From positions 23,902-87,901 of the forward strand of contig CACZMV010000006.1 in the NCBI GenBank assembly GCA_902782305.1: a stretch of DNA of 64,000 nucleotides. Reading direction: 5' to 3'. Position numbers and translations under genes: made by a program. Source of the stretch: an uncultured Prevotellaceae bacterium. Its GTDB lineage: Bacteria > Bacteroidota > Bacteroidia > Bacteroidales > Bacteroidaceae. The notes under the pieces are model-generated. The model was not told where the DNA came from and did no database searches. It saw nothing but the letters and a program-made list of their open reading frames with translations. Positions within the stretch are counted from its first letter, which is position 1, and each line of letters begins with the position of its first letter. Shown in pieces: positions 26,789 to 34,088 of the stretch.

Positions 26789-28372
26789 TTAGAAATTGAA
26801 ATTGAAGATGGCACCTATAGTTACCATAAAGCCACCAGCCGAGATGTCGCTATTGTCAGCGATACGCTCAAAGTTCTTATCCTTGCTGATTCCAATAGAA
26901 TAAGCAGGATTAGCAAAGAGGTAGATTCGCTCCATTGGGGCGAAAAGCAGTTTTGCACCCACGGATACACAGTTGGCTATAGCTCCGTCACCAAAGAGTT
27001 CTACTCCATCTTGCACAGTTCCAGAGAGACGTTCCATCTCATAGCCCACTTGTGGAGTAATGCCTATACGATCGGTCAGTTCAACCTGATAACCTAGTTT
27101 AAAGGCCAACGTAGAACGCTTGTAACTAATAGAGCTTTGATATGTATCTTTGGGAATATACGTTTGGGTAATAGGGTCTTGAATAACATTATCAGTATAC
27201 CAATAAACTTCCTCTGACTTGCCAAAACCGAAGGTATAACTTGCCTGCAAGTCGAATTTCTTATAAGTAACACCCAACAAGCCAGTAACACCGCCTAAAG
27301 AACGGATGCTATAGCCTGCACCGAAGTAGAAGGCCATTGGCTTGATGTACTTAACACGCTCCATCGAAATGGTGTCGCGAGTGGTCTGGTTATGACGGAC
27401 AATATATTCCAGTCCGCTCTTGGCAACATAACCCTTGCGAGTCAGGTTAATCTGATAAGTACCAACGGGCAGAGTATGTGATTCCGTCAGATCAATAGGA
27501 GTGTCACCGTTAATCGTTGCCACCGCATTGCGAGGACGGGTATAAAGGCTCAGACGACCAGTATGAGGTGTAGGTTGCGCAGCCTGCACAGTGTTCTGCT
27601 TCTGTGCAACCACTGTAAACGAAGTCTTTTCAGGGTCGCAATCGGCCTTGCGCGTCTCTACAACGTAAGAACCTTCTCGCAACTGGGTCTGCCAAGTGCC
27701 ATTGCCCACATTCTTACCCTCGAACCATATTTCAGCACGGTTATCAACGTTTATCGTCACATCACCAAAGTGATCGGACATATCACGCTGCTCGACGTTA
27801 ACCAGACGAAGGCTGGCATCGTCGTCAGTAGTAATAATGAACGAGGTCTCACCCTCGAAACGGTCCTTCAAGGCACGAACGGTATGACGACCATAGTTCA
27901 GATACTTGTGGTTAATGGGCGACTGGCCCACGTTTTCACCATCAATGTAGATGGTTGAATTAGCCATCTGCGAGTTGATGGTGACATAGCGACCGATACC
28001 GATGTCCAGGTACATCTCGTAGGTTCTGGCACCATCGATAGTTACAGGATAATAGTACTCACGCAAAGAACCATAGTTTCTGTGTCGGATAGTGAGTTTC
28101 TTCGAGCGACGAGGCACATAGAGCCAGATTTCGCCATCGTGATCCTCACTGGCAACAATACCCAGCGAACCACCATCAAAGGTGAATCCGCCCTCAGGAG
28201 CCTGAATCTTAATCAAAGCAGCTTTCTCGCCGTTTTGGTCAAGCTTTTGTGTACCATGCGTGTTCGCTGTCATGTCTTTCTCCAGCTTTTCGAACTTAAG
28301 AACCTTGATATTCTGTGCGTTCAGGCACATGGCCAAAAGAGCTGATAATGTTAGGAGTGCTAGTTTTTTCAT
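26789..28372 (-). CDS. PEGA-domain outer-membrane beta-barrel protein
   Basis: 527 residues. Signal peptide ends at CLNAQ. Two or three PEGA-like modules occupy about 125-330 (INSQMANSTIYIDGENVGQSP; PRNAVATINGDTPIDL; LPVGTYQINLTRKGYVAKSG). The last 180 residues form a putative beta-barrel with alternating strands and a terminal Phe (IGAIFNFNF). PEGA modules occur in S-layer and surface proteins. First gene of the operon, with a well-formed promoter at 28407-28438. Confidence 0.78.
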   Translation of the reverse strand: MKKLALLTLSALLAMCLNAQNIKVLKFEKLEKDMTANTHGTQKLDQNGEKAALIKIQAPEGGFTFDGGSLGIVASEDHDGEIWLYVPRRSKKLTIRHRNYGSLREYYYPVTIDGARTYEMYLDIGIGRYVTINSQMANSTIYIDGENVGQSPINHKYLNYGRHTVRALKDRFEGETSFIITTDDDASLRLVNVEQRDMSDHFGDVTINVDNRAEIWFEGKNVGNGTWQTQLREGSYVVETRKADCDPEKTSFTVVAQKQNTVQAAQPTPHTGRLSLYTRPRNAVATINGDTPIDLTESHTLPVGTYQINLTRKGYVAKSGLEYIVRHNQTTRDTISMERVKYIKPMAFYFGAGYSIRSLGGVTGLLGVTYKKFDLQASYTFGFGKSEEVYWYTDNVIQDPITQTYIPKDTYQSSISYKRSTLAFKLGYQVELTDRIGITPQVGYEMERLSGTVQDGVELFGDGAIANCVSVGAKLLFAPMERIYLFANPAYSIGISKDKNFERIADNSDISAGGFMVTIGAIFNFNF

Positions 28373-28406
28373 ATCATTGTAATTATAGTTATTTCACATC
28401 TTGGGG

Positions 28407-28438
28407 CAAAGATAATGATAAAAAACTATAAAACCAAA
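28407..28438 (-). promoter_or_regulatory. Promoter of the eight-gene envelope operon
   Basis: -7 TATCTTTG (28414-28407) and -33 TTTG (28438-28435), spacing 20, on the minus strand; 34 bases before the PEGA gene start. No other -7/-33 pair is evident inside the operon. Confidence 0.8.
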
Positions 28439-28450
28439 CAATTTGAATAG

Positions 28451-28487
28451 AAAAAACGCTAATGTGACGAATTTATCACATTAGCGT
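28451..28487 (-). terminator. Terminator of tRNA-Val copy 1
   Basis: A perfect 12-bp stem (28456-28467 with 28476-28487) is followed on the minus strand by six T. It lies 7 bases after the tRNA. Confidence 0.85.
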
Positions 28488-28493
28488 AGGTTG

Positions 28494-28568
28494 TGGGCGT
28501 TGACGGATTCGAACCGCCGACCCTCTGCTTGTAAGGCAGATGCTCTAAACCAGCTGAGCTAAACGCCC
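28494..28568 (-). tRNA. tRNA-Val(UAC), copy 1
   Basis: 75 nt. Acceptor GGGCGTT pairs with AACGCCC; anticodon loop CTTACAA gives UAC. CCA is not encoded. Confidence 0.95.
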
Positions 28569-28587
28569 TTTCTTTTCAAAAGCGGTG

Positions 28588-28595
28588 CAAAGGTA
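28588..28595 (-). promoter_or_regulatory. -7 box of tRNA-Val copy 1
   Basis: TACCTTTG on the minus strand, 19 bases before the tRNA. No TTTG at -33; an ATGAGAA array occupies that place. Confidence 0.65.
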
Positions 28596-28602
28596 CAAAG
28601 AA

Positions 28603-28633
28603 AAATGAGAAATGAGGAATGAAGAATGAGAAA
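28603..28633. repeat. Short array (AATGAGA type)
   Basis: AATGAGA/AATGAGG/AATGAAG units, four copies, upstream of tRNA-Val copy 1. The reverse-complement type appears 75 bases away at 28706-28753. Confidence 0.65.
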
Positions 28634-28705
28634 TTTGCCTTTTGTTAGCATTATTTAACAAAGCAAAGACCGTTTCGTCTTGCAAAACCCTCATTTCTTC
28701 AATTT

Positions 28706-28753
28706 TCATTTACATTTCTCATTTCTCATTCCTCATTCCTCATTTCTCATTTC
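28706..28753. repeat. Short array (TTTCTCA type), opposite orientation
   Basis: CATTTCTCATTTCTCATTCC-type units directly follow the ACT-domain gene stop. They are complementary to the array at 28603-28633. Confidence 0.7.
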
Positions 28754-28756
28754 GAC

Positions 28757-29182
28757 TTACAGTCGATACAAGTCGCTGGCTGCCATCAGCTCCACCTTCT
28801 TCTCAGCCAGGATTCGCTCGCAACTCTCCAAGTCGGTAGGACGAATAATGACATGAGCCACATCGCCATTGGCAAACGAATACATATACTCGATAAAGAC
28901 ACCAGCCTCCGACAGATATCTCATCACCTTAGCCAGCGAACCACTGGTGTTAGGGCATACAAAACCGATGACATCAGTGATTTTCACTGCAAAGTGGGCT
29001 GCTTTCAGCACCTGATAGGCTTTATCAGGATCGCTGACGATGCAACGCAGGATTCCGAAATCCGAGTTATCGGCAATACTCATGGCAGAGAGGTTAACAC
29101 CTGCCTCGCCCAATACGTCGGTTACCTCAGTGAGACGACCAGACTTATTCTCCAGGAATACAGATAATTGTTTTGCTAACAT
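28757..29182 (-). CDS. Tandem ACT-domain protein
   Basis: 141 residues with two ACT domains: residues 4-65 (LSVFLENKSGRLTEVTDVLG) and 70-135 (VIGFVCPNTSGSLAKVMRYL). ACT domains bind amino acids and regulate enzymes. It lies 77 bases downstream of paaK; this pairing is frequent in bacteria and suggests it senses an aromatic amino acid or related ligand for the ligase step (inference). Confidence 0.85.
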   Translation of the reverse strand: MLAKQLSVFLENKSGRLTEVTDVLGEAGVNLSAMSIADNSDFGILRCIVSDPDKAYQVLKAAHFAVKITDVIGFVCPNTSGSLAKVMRYLSEAGVFIEYMYSFANGDVAHVIIRPTDLESCERILAEKKVELMAASDLYRL

Positions 29183-29185
29183 AAT

Positions 29186-29251
29186 ATTTATAATTTACGA
29201 TTTGACGATTTACTAATCGACCTTGGTCGCTTTGACCTTTAGGTCTAAGAA
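29186..29251. repeat. Short array plus dispersed palindromic repeat, copy 2
   Basis: ATTTACG/ATTTGACG units are followed by CGACCTTGGTCG (inverted repeat) and the CGCTTTGACCTTTAGGTC element (29228-29251) shared with 14345-14369. It fills the paaK-ACT gap. Confidence 0.6.
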
Positions 29252-29259
29252 TTTACTAT

Positions 29260-30561
29260 TTATTTCAGCTGTCGCTTGTCAAGTACACGTTTGGCCTTAC
29301 CCTCAGAGCGCTCAATGGCCTTTGGCTCAACCAGCTTTACCTTGAATCCCAAACCAATCACACTACGCAGTTCGCCTTCCAATTTCTTCTGCAGACCTAC
29401 CATCGTAGCCATGTCGTCGGTGAAGTATTCCTCCTTCACCTCTACCTTCAACTCAGAAGTATCGGTATTGTTCACACGATCAACAGTCAGGAAGAAGTGT
29501 GGCTCAAATTCCTCTTGCTTCAGGATAACATCCTCAATCTGCGATGGGAATACGTTGACGCCACGGATGATCAGCATATCGTCGCAACGACCCAGGATTC
29601 GATCCATACGAACCAGCGTACGTCCACACTTACATTTATCATAGTGCAGGGCTGTCAAGTCGTGGGTACGATAGCGCAACAGAGGCATACCCTCTTTGGT
29701 CAGATGGGTAAAGGTTAACTCGCCCAATTGTCCCTCAGGCATTGGCTCGCCTGTCTCAGGATTCAGGATTTCAGGATAGAAATAGTCCTCGTTCAGGTGA
29801 GTTCCACACTGATGTTCACACTCATAGCCCACACCAGGACCTGCAATCTCAGACAATCCATAGATATCGTAAGCCTTGATGCCCAACGATGATTCCAACT
29901 TCTTGCGCATCTCCTCCGTCCAAGGTTCAGCACCAAAGGCACCTATTTTCAGCTTGAACTCGTCTCTTCTCCATTCGCACTCATGCATTGCCTCTCCCAA
30001 GAAAAGTCCGTAGCTGGGGGTACAGCAAAGCACCGTTGTACCAAAATCGTGCATCAGTGTCATCTGCTTCTGGGTGTTTCCACTTGAGATGGGAATTACA
30101 CTGGCACCGATATTCGTGGCACCATCGTGAGCGCCCAGACCTCCAGTGAACAAGCCATAACCATAGGCTATCTGGAAAATATCATCCTTCGTAGCACCAT
30201 AAGAGGTAAAGGCTCGCGAGATAGCCTCGGCCCACATGGCCAGGTCTTTGCGAGTATACAACACAACAACGGGTTTACCTGTCGTTCCACTCGAAGCATG
30301 GATGCGGACAATCTGCGACATGGGCACAGCAGCCAGTCCGAAAGGATAATTGTCGCGCAGGTCGAGCTTGTTGGTAAACGGCAACTTGGTGATATCGTCA
30401 ATCGACTTGATATCACCTGGTTCAAGTCCCATCTCCTGGAACTTTTTACGATAGAACGGGGTATTGTGATACACATACTCCGCCATTTTCTTCAGTCGGA
30501 TGCTCTGGATTTCGCGCAGTTGTTCGCGATCCATGCACTCCACGGTCTCATTCCAAATCAT
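29260..30561 (-). CDS. paaK: Phenylacetate-CoA ligase family protein
   Basis: 433 residues, full length. Adenylate-forming enzyme with P-loop HASSGTTGKPVVV, acyl-adenylate motif YGLSEIAGPG and C-terminal GRCDDMLIIRGVNVFPSQIE. In gut Bacteroidetes it probably activates phenylacetate or related aryl acids, for example with indolepyruvate ferredoxin oxidoreductase elsewhere (inference). First gene of the paaK-ACT pair; a -7 box lies at 30608-30615. Confidence 0.9.
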   Translation of the reverse strand: MIWNETVECMDREQLREIQSIRLKKMAEYVYHNTPFYRKKFQEMGLEPGDIKSIDDITKLPFTNKLDLRDNYPFGLAAVPMSQIVRIHASSGTTGKPVVVLYTRKDLAMWAEAISRAFTSYGATKDDIFQIAYGYGLFTGGLGAHDGATNIGASVIPISSGNTQKQMTLMHDFGTTVLCCTPSYGLFLGEAMHECEWRRDEFKLKIGAFGAEPWTEEMRKKLESSLGIKAYDIYGLSEIAGPGVGYECEHQCGTHLNEDYFYPEILNPETGEPMPEGQLGELTFTHLTKEGMPLLRYRTHDLTALHYDKCKCGRTLVRMDRILGRCDDMLIIRGVNVFPSQIEDVILKQEEFEPHFFLTVDRVNNTDTSELKVEVKEEYFTDDMATMVGLQKKLEGELRSVIGLGFKVKLVEPKAIERSEGKAKRVLDKRQLK

Positions 30562-30607
30562 TGTTCTTTCTTTTTCTTTAATTTCCTATTAGTTGTTGTG
30601 TTGACTG

Positions 30608-30615
30608 CAAAATTA
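30608..30615 (-). promoter_or_regulatory. -7 box of paaK
   Basis: TAATTTTG on the minus strand, 46 bases before the start codon. No clear -33 element; an ATGAGAA array lies upstream. Confidence 0.5.
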
Positions 30616-30623
30616 ATAATTTT

Positions 30624-30660
30624 AAATGAGAAATGAGAAATGAGTAATGAGAAATTTTCA
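30624..30660. repeat. Short array (AATGAGA type)
   Basis: AAATGAGAAATGAGAAATGA-type units, five copies, between the paaK promoter and the tRNA-Val copy 2 terminator. Same unit as 28603-28633. Confidence 0.7.
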
Positions 30661-30666
30661 TTTTTA

Positions 30667-30706
30667 CACAAAAAAAGAGTTCCAACGCATTTCGTTGAAA
30701 CTCTTT
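30667..30706 (-). terminator. Terminator of tRNA-Val copy 2
   Basis: A 14-bp stem (30674-30687 with 30693-30706, one G-U) is followed by seven T on the minus strand. The stem begins at the last base of the encoded CCA. Confidence 0.85.
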
Positions 30707-30783
30707 GGTGGGCGCTGAGGGATTCGAACCCCCGACCCTCTGCTTGTAAGGCAGATGCTCTAAACCAGCTGAGCTAAGCGCCC
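30706..30783 (-). tRNA. tRNA-Val(UAC), copy 2, CCA encoded
   Basis: 78 nt including CCA. It differs from copy 1 by one compensated pair in the acceptor stem and one in the T stem. Anticodon UAC. Confidence 0.95.
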
Positions 30784-30800
30784 TTTTCTGAAATCGACTG

Positions 30801-30832
30801 CAAAGGTACGTAGTTTTTTTGAAACCGCCAAA
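30801..30832 (-). promoter_or_regulatory. Promoter of tRNA-Val copy 2
   Basis: -7 TACCTTTG (30808-30801) and -33 TTTG (30832-30829), spacing 20, directly after the upstream OMP gene stop. Confidence 0.8.
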
Positions 30833-30852
30833 CTTTTGCACCACTTTTTTAA

Positions 30853-31593
30853 TTATTTCTGCTTTTTCGCCTCTTCCAACTCCTTGCGAAGCTGTTCGTT
30901 CTCAGCTTCCAAGTCAGCCAACTGGGCATTCAGTGCATCAATCTCACCCTCTGACAGCGATTCGATGGCTTCAGCTTCTGCCTTCTTTTTGGCCTTGGAA
31001 GTGCCAAAGCACCAAGTAAGACCAAACTCGAAGGTTATCTGCTGCAAGCGGTCTTTCAGAGCAATGCCTCCATTCCCTTCGTAACTATTCCAACCCAGTT
31101 CGAAGTTAGCAGCCAGTTTGGGCGTCAAACGGAAGGTGTTCAGAATGCCAAAGTTGATATCGCTGGTATAATGGGCTGCAGACATGTTACGAGAGAGACC
31201 AGCTCCGATATAGGGAATGCAGTTCCAGAGGCGATAAGGATTGTGCCCCAACAGCAGACTGCTGATGTTAAACATCACCTGTTCGTTCAGCGTCCAGTAT
31301 TTATCTGCCTTTACGCCATCTTCGCTCTTCGTACCCATCTGCCACAGATTCAACTTGGTGCGCAGACCAATCACAGAGGTCATCCAACGTCCACCAGCCA
31401 GAGAGATTCCCCAACCTGTATGGCCATCGCCGCCTCCACCAGGGAATTTATGGAAAGGAGCCACGAGCGACTTCTCCCCCACACCATACCAAGCGTTCCA
31501 CGTAAAGTTTGCCTGTGCAAACCATTGGCTGTCTTGAGCCATCAAATTCAGCGAAAGGCATAGCAACAAGCCTACCAGAATATGTTTTCTCAT
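30853..31593 (-). CDS. Outer-membrane beta-barrel protein with C-terminal coiled coil, no OmpA domain
   Basis: 246 residues. Signal peptide ends at LNLMAQ. A beta-barrel like the OmpA-type porins of Prevotella spans about 22-195 (WNAWYGVGEKS, LWNCIPYIGAGLS, FELGWNSYEG). The end is a charged heptad coiled coil (LNAQLADLEAENEQLRKELE) and stops there. In relatives this coiled coil leads to a peptidoglycan-binding OmpA domain; here no OmpA motif follows in any frame before the tRNA. Promoter at 31630-31660. Confidence 0.75.
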   Translation of the reverse strand: MRKHILVGLLLCLSLNLMAQDSQWFAQANFTWNAWYGVGEKSLVAPFHKFPGGGGDGHTGWGISLAGGRWMTSVIGLRTKLNLWQMGTKSEDGVKADKYWTLNEQVMFNISSLLLGHNPYRLWNCIPYIGAGLSRNMSAAHYTSDINFGILNTFRLTPKLAANFELGWNSYEGNGGIALKDRLQQITFEFGLTWCFGTSKAKKKAEAEAIESLSEGEIDALNAQLADLEAENEQLRKELEEAKKQK

Positions 31594-31629
31594 CGTTTTT
31601 CCTTACCTTATTTTTATAATATGTGACTG

Positions 31630-31660
31630 CAAAAATAATCAAATAAATCAGAAAAACAAA
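31630..31660 (-). promoter_or_regulatory. Promoter of the 246-residue OMP gene
   Basis: -7 TATTTTTG (31637-31630) and -33 TTTG (31660-31657), spacing 19. Confidence 0.65.
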
Positions 31661-31691
31661 GCATTTTACTAGTTATTTCGTTTTTTTGTCT

Positions 31692-31699
31692 TACCTTTG
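31692..31699 (+). promoter_or_regulatory. -7 box of the 331-residue OMP gene
   Basis: TACCTTTG, 30 bases before the ATG at 31730. It rules out the in-frame TTG at 31697 as start. Confidence 0.65.
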
Positions 31700-31729
31700 T
31701 ACCGCTTTAATATATATAATAAGGTAAAA

Positions 31730-32725
31730 ATGAAAAAAATCGTTTTATCAATAGCCCTCATGGCTGCTTTCACAGGCATTAAGGCTCAGGAAAACAGCAC
31801 AAAGCCATTCAGCCACATGGATTTGGGTGTAACATTAGGAACAACAGGCGTTGGCTTTGATGTTCAGATGCCCGTTCACGATATCGTGAAGCTGCGTGCA
31901 GGTTTCGAGTTTATGCCCCGTTTCACATACAACATGCACTTCGACGTGGAGTCGTTCGATAGCGATGGCATGCCAACCAGTTCAACCCTCGATCGCATGT
32001 CAGAAGTATTGTATGGACTGACTGGCTTTAAGGTTGACCAGAACATCACCATGAAGGGTAAGCCCACCATGTGGAACTTCAAGTTCTTAGTGGATGTTTA
32101 TCCTTTTAAGAACAAGCATTGGCATGTGACAGCCGGTTTCCACTGGGGACCTTCCAAGATTGCAGAGGCCGTGAATGCACAGGAGGATTCTCCTTCGCTG
32201 TTTGCAGTAGGTATGTACAACCACCTGTATGATATATCCTACAAACATTTGAAGGAGGGAATTTTAACGCCTATCATTGACACTCAAACCACTGGAGCTA
32301 TATACCTAGACCCTCAGATTGAGCAACAGGTACTGAAAATGGGTAGAATGGGTATTCCTCTTGGAAAATTCACTCATGATGTGGTAGATGCCAATGGCAA
32401 AGTGCACAAGCAGGGCGAAACCTATTATATGGAACCCAACGAGAATAGCATGGTATCTGCAGAGGCTCGCACCAACAGTTTCAAGCCTTATTTGGGCTTT
32501 GGCTATGAGGGCCGACTGATTAAGAACAACGACAAATACCACATCGGTTTCGATGCTGGCGTGATGTTCTGGGGAGGAACACCCAGCATTATGACGCACG
32601 AAGGCATTAATCTGGCTAAAGATGTTGAGGATATTGGTGGAAAGGTGGGTTCATATGTTGACCTCGTAAAAGCCTTTAAGGTATTCCCAGTACTGAACCT
32701 TCGCATCACCCGTACTATCTTCTAA
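31730..32725 (+). CDS. Predicted outer-membrane protein, unknown function
   Basis: 331 residues from ATG 31730. Signal peptide MKKIVLSIALMAAFTGIKAQ. The rest alternates beta strands (LGVTLGTTGVGFDVQM, LRAGFEFMPRFTYNMHF, YLGFGYEGRLI, FDAGVMFWGG) and ends with an aromatic Phe (LRITRTIF), consistent with an outer-membrane beta-barrel. I do not recognise the family. It stands alone on the + strand, convergent with the T9SS-cargo gene, with a 22-bp palindrome array between. Confidence 0.7.
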   Translation: MKKIVLSIALMAAFTGIKAQENSTKPFSHMDLGVTLGTTGVGFDVQMPVHDIVKLRAGFEFMPRFTYNMHFDVESFDSDGMPTSSTLDRMSEVLYGLTGFKVDQNITMKGKPTMWNFKFLVDVYPFKNKHWHVTAGFHWGPSKIAEAVNAQEDSPSLFAVGMYNHLYDISYKHLKEGILTPIIDTQTTGAIYLDPQIEQQVLKMGRMGIPLGKFTHDVVDANGKVHKQGETYYMEPNENSMVSAEARTNSFKPYLGFGYEGRLIKNNDKYHIGFDAGVMFWGGTPSIMTHEGINLAKDVEDIGGKVGSYVDLVKAFKVFPVLNLRITRTIF

Positions 32726-32726
32726 T

Positions 32727-32880
32727 ACTTTCGGAGAAAACTATTTTTCTTTTGGAGTAACAAAAATTACTCTTGGAGAAAAAACAAATACTTACGGAGA
32801 AAAAAAATTTTCCCAGGCTTGGAAAAAAGTATTCCCAGCCTGGGAAAAAAGTATTCCCACGCTGGGAATAAATATTAGCG
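32727..32880. repeat. 21/22-bp tandem array B (GGAG / TTCCCA type)
   Basis: Seven units between convergent genes. GGAG recurs at 32733, 32754, 32775 and 32796 (period 21), then GGA at 32821, 32843 and 32865 (period 22). The last units contain inverted repeats TTCCCAG-C-CTGGGAA and TATTCCCA-CGC-TGGGAATA. On the minus strand the hairpins are followed by T runs, so they may act as terminators. The last unit includes the stop of the T9SS-cargo gene. Confidence 0.85.
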
Positions 32881-34017
32881 TATAATCATCTTTTTGCCGT
32901 TCACGATGTACAGTCCCTTTGAAGGAGCCTGAACACGACGGCCCTGCAGGTCGTAGATAACCTTGGTGCCATCAGTCGTAGACGTAGTTATCTGTTCAAT
33001 GCCCGTAACGTATGTCTCGTACTCTGCCTCTGTCATAATCTTCAGCACATCGGGAGCAGTACTAGCATTAACAGCCAGATAACACTTGTTGGCAGGCAGA
33101 TACTGAATATTGCTCTTGACGAAAGCGGGCTTTCCATCAGCATCAACGCCCAGCATACGCATGGTTGAAGCGTTATAAGCCTTCACATTACGATGACCTG
33201 TACTCTCTGCAACATCATTGCAGTAATAATTTCCATTCAGATAGTTATCACCTATCGTTGCTGAAGTATTTGGATCCAACAATGTCAGCTTGTTATCACT
33301 GGGAGTAGCACCTGTGCAACGCAACAAGACTGGAGTCTGTGCTGGCACATCACTGGTAATCTCTGTAATAACAGCTACTCCAAAATCATTGTCCACCTTA
33401 CTTACACGATAAATCTTTGTGGTTGAAGCAGAAGCCCTAAAGGGGAAACCAGCATACATAGTTGACCAGTAGGAATTGTCAGCAGTGGCTGTTATCTCTG
33501 GCTTTACACCAAAATAGTGCTCACTCTGATCTACAGGCCAAACATGCCAATTGGGATTGGCTCCATTATCGTTAGGATAATAGACTATATATTCAGCGCC
33601 CCATTCTTCATAACTCTCATCACCTAAATATTTAGTAGCACTCGCACCACTAGTACTTACTTTCCCGAAAAACTGATATACATTATTAGAAATCTCTAAA
33701 TAGTTCAACAAACGACCACCAATCTGGCTAGACATAACCAATCCTTGTCCTATCAAATCGCACTGATTGTTTCCTTCTAATTTAACATAGCAAATGGTTG
33801 CAGGATTGTAGGCAACAGAATCCTCGAAGGGTTTCAACATATGTATTGCCCGCAAATCAATTTTTCCAGTACCTGAAATACTGGCTCTAGTATCTACTAT
33901 TGAAATGTATCGTTCTGTTTTAATATTCTGTACACGATAGTATCCAGAAGTCAGTTGTGCAAAAGCTGCCATTGGGGCTAAAGCCAGTAGATAAAGTAAT
34001 ATTTTCTTCATACGCAT
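32875..34017 (-). CDS. Exported protein with T9SS C-terminal signal
   Basis: 380 residues (378 if the ATG at 34011 is used). Signal peptide ends at MAAFAQ. The body begins with LTSGYYRVQNIKTERYISI, which resembles ricin-like or lectin-type beta-trefoil segments. The tail YDLQGRRVQAPSKGLYIVNG, then KKMIIR, is a type IX secretion sorting signal similar to the DUF285 protein's. Function unknown; surface location inferred. It lies after a strong terminator and has no promoter of its own that I can see. Confidence 0.7.
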   Translation of the reverse strand: MRMKKILLYLLALAPMAAFAQLTSGYYRVQNIKTERYISIVDTRASISGTGKIDLRAIHMLKPFEDSVAYNPATICYVKLEGNNQCDLIGQGLVMSSQIGGRLLNYLEISNNVYQFFGKVSTSGASATKYLGDESYEEWGAEYIVYYPNDNGANPNWHVWPVDQSEHYFGVKPEITATADNSYWSTMYAGFPFRASASTTKIYRVSKVDNDFGVAVITEITSDVPAQTPVLLRCTGATPSDNKLTLLDPNTSATIGDNYLNGNYYCNDVAESTGHRNVKAYNASTMRMLGVDADGKPAFVKSNIQYLPANKCYLAVNASTAPDVLKIMTEAEYETYVTGIEQITTSTTDGTKVIYDLQGRRVQAPSKGLYIVNGKKMIIR

Positions 34018-34026
34018 ATTGTTTAA

Positions 34027-34067
34027 TCAAAAAGAGCCTGGCCTACTTCAACCGTAAGGCCAGGCTC
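34027..34067 (-). terminator. Terminator after ompA-type gene
   Basis: A perfect 11-bp G/C-rich stem (34034-34044 with 34057-34067) is followed on the minus strand by five T. Confidence 0.85.
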
Positions 34068-34088
34068 GATATTGAGTTTTCTTATTGA

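Noticed and set aside
31697-31729. TTG start 11 codons upstream of the OMP gene
   Set aside because: It overlaps the -7 box; a proper signal peptide starts at the ATG 31730.
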